A stretch of DNA of 64,000 bases from NCBI GenBank assembly GCA_028023455.1, contig JAQFVV010006274.1:310001-374000 (forward strand). The letters are read 5' to 3'. A program made the translations under genes and the position numbers. Source of the DNA: Epiperipatus broadwayi. Lineage: Eukaryota; Onychophora; Udeonychophora; Euonychophora; Peripatidae. Every line of letters starts with the position of its first letter. Positions within the stretch are counted from its first letter, which is position 1. Under the pieces are notes generated by a model that saw nothing but the letters and a program-made list of their open reading frames with translations, did no database searches and was not told the origin of the DNA. Shown one piece after another: positions 56,741 through 64,000 of this stretch.

Positions 56741-58880
56741 TCATTGTAACGGTCATATTTGTACATTCACACAACAAAACCCAGAGTTCTGGCAAATTAC
56801 ACCAAGGCTGATCTAGATGAGGGATTGAGACCTCAAATCTGATCACACCTCAGCTCCTTCACCAATACTCCATGACTTACTACCCTATAAATGACTTATA
56901 TGAGGAATATTTCATGACTTATTACCCTATGAATGACATTTATGAGGAATATTCCATGACTTACTACCCTATGAATGACATATATGAGGCTACACTCAGA
57001 ATTTCTTAGTTCGTATATCGGCAGTAGAAAAGGGTGAACCAAGAAATTGGGGGAATATTAACCAAAGTACTATTATGTAAATACACACACACACACATGG
57101 CTCGCTAGATAATGCATATATTAATAAGTAACACAATATTAAGAAACATTACTAAGATTTAGGTTTAAGAGATTCAACTAAGATTTGGGCTGGATTATGA
57201 ATGATACACAACATAGTTATTATATTTTAATATATTTTAATTAATCAAGAGAAATCAAATAAACGAGAGTACGTTTAAAGGACACATGCAGGTGTAACAA
57301 TGATGAGCGAGTTTGAACATAATATCTCATCTGATGCACTATAATTTAAGATTTTGTTACAAGTTTAATAATCTGCAGTTTCTATTCATGCCTTAATTTT
57401 ACTATGCCCTACCTATTAGGTTTGCGATGGTTAAGTTGGTGCAAGAATGACTATTTATCACTATAACATTCAATAAAAGTCACTTAATAACCTTACGAGC
57501 TGCAAAAAGCTCTATGCAGATTATATACGTATAAATCAGATTACAAGTTCAGATCAATGCTGAAATATTACATAATGGAGGAATGAACTGGAGCCTTGTA
57601 GTAATACTTTGGATACTACGGTATATATATATTACTAAAGAGTTGTGCGTCTCGAATGTGTAGTTAATCAGAGGATTCAGTACCAAGTACTCAGTTCTCG
57701 TGGACCATACGATTCGCTGTGAATAAAATAAACACATAGTTTGGGTGATCAGAGCAGCTTATAAAAACAATTTGGATCCTTGTCCAGTTCTAAAAGAGTG
57801 AGCTGTCCAAACTAAGAAGATGATGGGTTGGCCATTAAAACCAGAAACCCACTTATATAAAACATACAGCAAGGCGTATATGCACATATGTGCTTCTTAA
57901 AGACACATTCGCTATGCCAAACATAATAATAATTACTAAGTAAAAAGTACGCAAATTCTATAGTTTCGTTCCGCGAAACTAACATTCGCCAGTTCATTAA
58001 TTAGCATTCTTAAAACATGCTAAAAAGGAATACTTAAAAGTAATCTAATTTTATTAGCCAAATCTGCATAGTTTATAATATAACCAAAAGGAGGTCAAAG
58101 CATATCTGGGATTTAAGCAATATTTATAATATGCTTTCTAACTCATTCTTGCATTCATTAACTAATTATTTTATTATTTGCAAACTTAATGATAACAATA
58201 ATAATAGTAAGCTAAACATAATAGCTTAATGAAAATATTTACGTTTTCAGAATGGAGATTTGTGTATGTGTGCTAACGAGCAACATTACTTAACATGGAG
58301 AGAGAGTCTAATCATCTCTCCCCACCAAACTTTGTTCATAAAATCAGTCTCTGTTCAGAACTGGGCAGAGCATAATTATAAAATAACATGTATAAAACAA
58401 ATAAGAAGGCATGACTGCAGATTAGAAGATAGAATAATAACTGAATAAATTATTAACAAGCATTTATAGTTTATATTTTAAATTAATTAGTAGGCAAGTT
58501 TACAGATGTTATTTTAGAAGTGAAATTATATTTTACAGATGGAAATTTAGCTTTTATTTTATTAAAACATTATTACAATTTAAAAGTTCATGCACGGTTA
58601 TTTTTAGCTAGCTTAGAGATTCATTTTTAAAGTCCTTAAAGTTATTTTAAAGAGCTCTGCTGGAAATTGTTACCGTGTCTTCTCTGTTGAGGCTGTAGTT
58701 GATCACCATCATTTTCGGCTAGGCTTGTGTGATGTCCGTTTCTAATGCCTTCTGCTGAGCAGGCTGGTGGGACTTGAACTCTGGCTTGCATTGACCAATT
58801 TCTCCCGAAAAGGGAGAGAAGCAGTGGTTGTTTTACTCAAAGATTTTCATGGTAAAAATTTAACAAGTGAGCCCCCCTTA
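56741..58880. other. Unrecognised block of distinct composition
   Basis: Less AT-rich than its flanks, beginning near tgtaacggtcatattt (about 56746) and ending near gtgagccccccttagc. Contains a three-copy 42-bp tandem repeat (56870-56992), an ACACAC run, a tRNA-B-box-like complement (gggacttgaactct at about 58770), and a small palindrome ctcccgaaaagggag (58803-58817). No protein domain. It may be one or more insertions; a starting TGTAAC would suit an LTR, but I could not find a second copy in the window. Confidence 0.35.
56870..56992 (+). repeat. 42-bp tandem repeat, three copies
   Basis: Units begin ccatgacttactacccta, tcatgacttattacccta and ccatgacttactacccta at about 56870, 56912 and 56954, each followed by atgac and tatgagg. 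Differences are few, so the expansion is fairly recent. Confidence 0.88.
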
Positions 58881-60109
58881 GCAAAGCTTAAAGTTATTTA
58901 TACTTGAAAAATCTGTAATTCGATTGACCTGTTTATCGCTTTTTTACAAAGTTTTTTTAGTAATTAAAAATGCATAAAATGAAAACTTTGACCACTTTCT
59001 TGTCTAAACAATAACTGATTAAACAGGTCACTCCATGTTCTTAGTTTTTATTTTCAAAAGACATTAAAATTTTGACTACAAGTTTGATTAATTACTTGCA
59101 GATGGGTTTCTAAAAATTACAAATTTTATAACAACAGATAACTTTTTTTAAAAAAGAGTTTAAGTTCATAAACATTTAAATATATATGTGTGTGTAACTA
59201 CCCTGGAATAGAATTTCATATACGAATGCCTTTTAATAAAAATATTTAAACCAAAAATAACGCAAATCTAAATTAATTTGAAAGAGTTGTAATGCTTTTA
59301 AATGTATTGCATTACGGCTTCCTTCGCATATATATGTAGGTAATCACACACATATAACAATGTTCACACACTTAATTTAAAATTAAATCATTTTATTAAA
59401 TCTTAAATTTATAACATATGCATTATAAACACTTAAATATTAATATAGGTATTAGATGTGTGCACATATACAAGTACCCGCACTTATGCATAAATATACG
59501 CTATTACAATTAAAAATAAATTCCTAGAAGCTTATATATGTGGACTGGGAGAGGTTTGAATTGGGGAAAAAGATACTACTATGGAACATAATAAGTGAAA
59601 CGGGATGATGGGTAAATAATACCGTTTCAATATACACTTAAAAAAGTACTTTTAAAAATTATATGCATAATATTTTCATTGTTAGGTAGCAAAAAATAAC
59701 TAAGTCTTATATGACAAATATGATGCTAATCTAGGATTCATTGTATGCATTTGCATTTGTTTTATAAATTTCAACTTAGTGAGAAAAAAAAGTTCATTAT
59801 ATAGTCTATTTGCTTTATAAGCCTTTGTTGTACCAGACTTCCGTTTATACTTTCTAAATTTTTTAAATAACGATGAATGCATTGCAAATATTAAGTGAAT
59901 GTCTGTGTCAGTTTAATGTTAGGGTTTGAAATCTGTAATTATTTTTTCAAATAATAAACTTTGTATTAAATATTTGTCAGATTATATTTTTCATTACACA
60001 GCTAGCTAGCTATTCAGGGTATAAAAATTATAAGAATATCTATGATAACTTTAATAATATGATACATTAAAAATTTCTTGCATTCTTCTTAGGATATAAT
60101 CAATCTTTA
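58881..60109. other. AT-rich non-coding stretch
   Basis: No recognisable feature. A 60-codon minus frame at 59700-59882 has no motif. Confidence 0.5.
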
Positions 60110-60500
60110 GAATAATATGAAGCTATCTTTCATGGATAAAGATTTCAAATATTCAGATATCAATATAGAATATCCATCTCTGATTCATTGTGCAACAATG
60201 GATGATGATACTCAACTATTTTTATATCAGGTGATTGGTAATATCATAGCAGATATACAATATCATGTTTTGTAAACCAATATTTGACTGAAAGACTGTA
60301 TGAATTGAAGCATTATCATCTTGGAAGACAGCAGTGTTATCTGGAAATAATGTTTGTTCCATAAGATGAACCTAGTCTTCCAAAATATCCATATAGTTTT
60401 ATATGTTTAATTAAGTGATACTATTATGCAACTATCCAAATTGCGATAGTTCAACCACTATCTTTCATTGTTGATAGAAACTAGACAATTTTATACTCAA
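60110..60500 (-). pseudogene. Tc1-like transposase remnant
   Basis: On the minus strand, around 60360-60290, the frame reads FPDNTAVFQDDNASIHTVF, matching the second-Asp block of Tc1/mariner transposases (FQxDNAPxHTA). After a frame change, an NHLI-K block and a VEYHH-like segment sit where SPDLNxIExxW is expected. Upstream sequence (KLYGYFGRLGSS) is poorly conserved. Strongly decayed; ends not found. Confidence 0.65.
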
Positions 60501-60509
60501 GTCAATTTT

Positions 60510-62261
60510 TTCGACAATATGGCTAGCATCTGCATCAGAAAATAATGGATTTGTAATGGTGATAATTTTCTGCATATAAAGTTCATGTTAGATTTGTCTA
60601 TAAATGTTGATTTTTGACCATAATTGGTTATCAGGTTTATTCTTGTATTTTTATTGAATTCGCTCTTTAAACTGTCAATCTTGAATCATTAAGCAATTCA
60701 GTTTCAGTCATTTATACTTTAGCTAATAATAATTAACATTTTGACTCTTTAATTTCATTTAGGTTTGACATCTTTTTTCATGGACTTATCAAATTTCACT
60801 TATTGCTATTGGTTTGAATTTTCATTTTTATACTATGTTATGTCAAAAATATAGTACTAATATGTCAAGTTCTACTATTATAATTCTTAAAACATTATAT
60901 GACTAGCTAGAAATTAGTCTGGAGATGTTAAATAGGACAAATTGTTTAGGGATTTGATAATCACTACCATCTAGCATCTATTGATTACTAAAGCTTAAAC
61001 ACTAGATGGCAAAGATGTGTGAGAAAAAAAAATGCTGCTACATAACATTAATTGTAAAATTAAATCTTTGATTATTTAATTTTGGATTGGTCCTTGAGCA
61101 CCACATCTGAATGATAACTCATTGTCTTGATTTAATTATTTTATATAAATAAATAAAACTTTTCCAATTATCAATGTATAAGTGATTTCTGTATATTTAT
61201 ATACTGTAAAAAATATATAAATAAAAGTTTGGTTTTTGTTTATTTGTTCATGATGGTAAAACACTATTATAGATTCTGAACTAATACAATATCATAAACT
61301 CTCTCCAAAGCAAAATTCTTTGAAAGTTAATTTTTTTTAATGTTAGATTCATTTATTTTTAAGTCATGTTCTCCAATTTGTTACTTATTTATGAATTTCA
61401 TAATTATTCTTTAATTTCATTTTTTTCAACTTCAAAAAAATATTTTTAAAAAATTTTCCATTTGTAATATATTTTGAATAACTATTTTGGTTCTAAAGTT
61501 TTCAGAATATTTGTATCGTGTTTAAACTCATTAAAAATATTTTATCAATTTTGTCATGATTCTATATAGTCACATTTTAAATTCAAGATTTTCAAATGTT
61601 TTTTTTTTTAATTATCAAAAATTTGTCTGACCCACATTTTTAATATTTTTTCTGTTTTCTTCACATTATCTTTTCAAGAATATCTATAGTAGCAACATTC
61701 TATTAACTCTTTTGATGAAGATGACCATTCATATCTATGATTTGGTCATATATTATCATAATGTGAAGGCTACTCATTTAATAATAGCTAACTTTCATTA
61801 ATCTTAAAGTTTAATACATTTTCTGATAACATTTTCCAACAAATAAAAGCTTAAACTTTTTTTTAAAAAAATACTTCATTCTCGTGTTTTTTTTTTTTTT
61901 TTAAATACTTTAAACTCTCTCTCTCTATATATATAGGAAAAATATGTAAAGACTAACTAAAGGAAATATATACAAAAAATAAAAATAAATAAAATATAAA
62001 TAAAATTACTTATATGTAAAACTACTTTTATTTTTCAATGAGGGGACTGGTTTTCATCAGAAAAAGAATATAATAAAATGGCAGTGTTTAAAATTACATA
62101 TGCAAAATATTGGCTGTAATATAAAAGTAGTTCTATATGTATATTCACATGCAAACATATTTTGTAAGTTTTCTGATATGTAGAATTTTTTTTATTTTTA
62201 TATTTTAATTAGAATTTACTCTTTTATTTTATGAACTAATATGCATTTATGTTTATTATAG
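60510..62261. other. AT-rich stretch ending in a splice acceptor
   Basis: No coding found. Microsatellites at about 61915-61935 (CT then AT). The last bases, tttatgtttattatag, form a polypyrimidine-poor but otherwise acceptable 3' splice site before the UBR exon, so at least the right part may be intron or 5' flank. Confidence 0.5.
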
Positions 62262-62539
62262 TCATGGATGGATGGCCATACAAATGAGAATAATCGACTA
62301 TGTCGTCTGTTAAGAGATCATTGGAGGGATTGTGTAGCAAGAGTTTATGTTCCTGGCCCAGAGCCTTTGAATCAAATTTATGATGAAGAATTAGCTCGGA
62401 GGATACTTTTTCATCCTCTAGAAAAATTTATTTGTGATGGGGACCCAGAAGAAGTTCTTCAGAAATTAAAAGAAAAAGATAATCCACCACATTTATGTGG
62501 TAAGGTTTTTAAAATGGGAGAACCCACTTACTCCTGCAG
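62262..62539 (+). CDS. UBR1/UBR2-type E3 ubiquitin ligase, early exon
   Basis: An internal or first coding exon of an N-recognin: a RING E3 ligase that binds destabilising N-terminal residues and marks the protein for the proteasome. The frame from 62262 starts SWMDGHTNENNRLCRLL and ends HLCGKVFKMGEPTYSC plus two bases of the Arg codon. The last 16 residues are the start of the UBR-box zinc finger, with its first two zinc-ligand cysteines (LCG and YSC); HPLEKFICDGDPEEVLQKL before it matches the family's PLExFLFGEDP block. Acceptor ag at 62260-62261; donor gtaaaa from 62540, giving phase 2 at the family's usual TYSC-R boundary. The exon could start translation at Met 62268 or continue an upstream exon (human UBR1 has a similar SWWD just upstream). 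The next exon is not found before 64000. No other exon is seen in the window. Confidence 0.9.
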
Positions 62540-62889
62540 GTAAAATTTTAAAGTTACTATTAATATAATTTTTAAATTATTTAAAAAGTAATTTATTCAG
62601 TGTCATGGTTATGAAATATTTTAATACAAGAAAACTGCTTATTTAATCAATACCACAGTAAACAATATGTCTTAATGAAAAGGTAATTGATTCTATCTCC
62701 AAGCTGTTTGTAATGCCATCTTTAAATTAATGTATGTGATATGTGCAAAATAATTTTAAGGCATTGCATGTTTGTATCATGATTTACAGTATAAAATGTG
62801 ACAGTGTTTTGTACTTTTATAGAAAACTTATAAAGGAACAATATGCTAATATTAAATTGTGTTTTAAATTAAGTTAAAATATTGGAGAT
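62540..62889. other. Intron sequence after the UBR exon
   Basis: AT-rich, no coding. Begins with a good donor gtaaaa. Confidence 0.7.
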
Positions 62890-63780
62890 AATGCAAACTT
62901 TTTAACAGTAAAATCATTAGTCGGAAAAATATTTTAAATTGCTTACAAGATTTCTTGATGACATGAAGAGTATTGAAGATGATTCACAGCTAGATGAATC
63001 AAAAACAACTGGAACAAAGAAAACATACAAAAAGTCGCTGAAATTCTTAAAATTGATATCTTTATGTCTGTTAGATTCATTGAGGAATTCATTGGCATTC
63101 ATGCTGTCTACTGCATTTTAGTGGAAGCTTTGAAAAAGCAAAAAATGGATGTACATTTTTAAGTCTTACTTGTTGACAATTAATCAAAAAGATGCTTTAG
63201 TGGTACACTACAAAGACATGCAAATAACAACAACTATTGATCTGGAATTTTTCTCAGATTTTATAAAAGATAAAATGTGTTTCCTATACGAGCCATCAAC
63301 CAAATTCTAGAATGCAAAATGGATATCGCCAAAAAAAGGAAAATTAAAAAAATTGTGAACACAGATATCAAAACATTGTTAAAGATATTATTCACCATGA
63401 ATATATTGCTGAAGATATGATGGTAATTGTTAACTACTATTTGATTGTTTTTGAATCTTTTGTGGGACAAATTGTGTGAATTAGCCTTCTTGGTTAGTGT
63501 TGCATAAAAACGGGTCCACAATGCCAAAATTGTGTACAATTTTTTACTTAAAAAAAGCATTGTTGTTTTTGAGCATCTGCCTATTCTCAAGTTCCCACTG
63601 ACATTAAAGTTGATCATGAAGGAACATGTCATGGTTCAGTTTAGGACATCCAGAATCTTGTGACAAAGGGAAGTAGTTATTGATAGAGGATTTCAAGAAT
63701 TGGTTCAAATAGCTTTACAATCATTTCCAGCAGTGTATTGAATCACAATGAGACTATTTTGAATAATCAATAATAAAAGT
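62890..63780 (+). pseudogene. mariner-like transposase remnant in the UBR intron
   Basis: Plus-strand frames, shifting often, read RFLDDMKSIEDDSQLDESK (family RFKxGREDVEDDxRxGRP), then VRFIEEFIGIHAVYCILVEA with LKKQKMDVHF (helix-turn-helix then ILxEDLGxRKVxAxFVP), then INQKDALVVHYKDM (LTDEQKxxRVxxxxD), FLYEPSTKF, then HHEYIAEDMMVIVNYYL (VHHEFxPxGQTVNxxYYL), and at the end QQCIESQ-DYFE (RCIxSxGDYFEGD). The order matches a full mariner transposase. Many shifts and stops; catalytic Asp residues are not readable. TIRs not identified. Confidence 0.72.
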
Positions 63781-64000
63781 AAAACATAAATAATTCCTTA
63801 TCTTTTATTTCACATTAATCACCTTTATACTAGGATACATTGTGTAGTTCTAACAGCTATAATTTAATTATCACATCAGACTAGTGATGAATTGATATAC
63901 ATTTTACAGATATGAATGTATTCATTTTGATTCATTAGTGATTAGATTTTTTTTTTAACTGCTGAGAAATTATAGACAAGATTTTAACCATTTATAATAA

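Noticed and set aside
58755-58790. tRNA gene suggested by gggacttgaactct
   Set aside because: Only a B-box-like word is present; no cloverleaf, anticodon arm or acceptor pairing can be made.
62050-62075. CTGATGA on the minus strand at 62052-62058 as a further hammerhead
   Set aside because: No stem II can form before the next GAAA, and there is no stem I partner or GTC-type site.
63261-63632. 123-codon minus-strand frame
   Set aside because: Overlaps the mariner remnant on the plus strand; hydrophobic, no motif.
1-64000. Firm assignment to a phylum such as cephalopods
   Set aside because: Repeat content and composition are suggestive only; the single host exon cannot place the species without a search.

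Overview
This window is strongly AT-rich nuclear DNA from an animal. It has spliceosomal exon borders, a metazoan-type UBR ubiquitin-ligase exon, and many decayed eukaryotic transposons. There is no operon, Shine-Dalgarno signal or dense coding. The host looks like an invertebrate; a mollusc or a chelicerate would fit, but nothing here settles it. Only one host gene is visible: a 278-bp exon (62262-62539) of an N-recognin E3 ubiquitin ligase of the UBR1/UBR2 type, near the right edge on the plus strand. The other 62 kb is intergenic or intronic and is built largely from mobile elements inserted into one another.

Layout. 4.15-8.2 kb: an RTE-like LINE (minus) split by a TIR/TA transposon (4420-6047). 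10767-25607: one Ty3/Gypsy-type LTR retrotransposon with CTAAT target duplications. It has swallowed a LINE (13.2-14.1 kb), a TIR element (14678-15844), an inverted pol fragment (18.2-19.2 kb) and a second TIR element (19477-25425), and that last element holds a 3.9-kb CR1/L2-like LINE. 26920-27130: a near-perfect 211-bp palindrome. 27.7-28.3 kb: a LINE tail. 28864-30005: the first hammerhead-ribozyme repeat array. 31133-32272: a TIR element. 32.8-35.4 kb: an RTE-like LINE (minus). 38.3-39.6 kb: two LINE pieces. 40564-41939: the second hammerhead array. 44.6-51.4 kb: a LINE split by a 3.7-kb TIR element (46295-50000) and by a 358-bp hammerhead/tRNA-like element (50487-50844). 52210-53726: a hAT element with 8-bp target duplications. 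60.1-60.5 kb: a Tc1-like remnant. 62.9-63.8 kb: a mariner remnant just downstream of the UBR exon.

The most notable content is a set of hammerhead self-cleaving ribozymes in three separate insertions. Two insertions are arrays of units about 400-450 bp long, each a head-to-tail run that switches to inverted orientation in the middle, and each flanked by an 11- or 13-bp direct repeat that looks like a target-site duplication. Each unit carries, or once carried, a minimal type I hammerhead: the CTGANGA core, stem II, GAAA, a 2-3 bp stem III, a TC cleavage site and a 6-bp stem I. The third insertion joins a hammerhead to a tRNA-like Pol III promoter placed at the wrong end, as if opened from a circle. 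Hammerheads of this minimal kind are known from Penelope-like elements and metazoan retrozymes, so these are best read as retrozyme-type non-autonomous retroelements. Several copies have lost the invariant C11.1-G12 step by CpG transitions.
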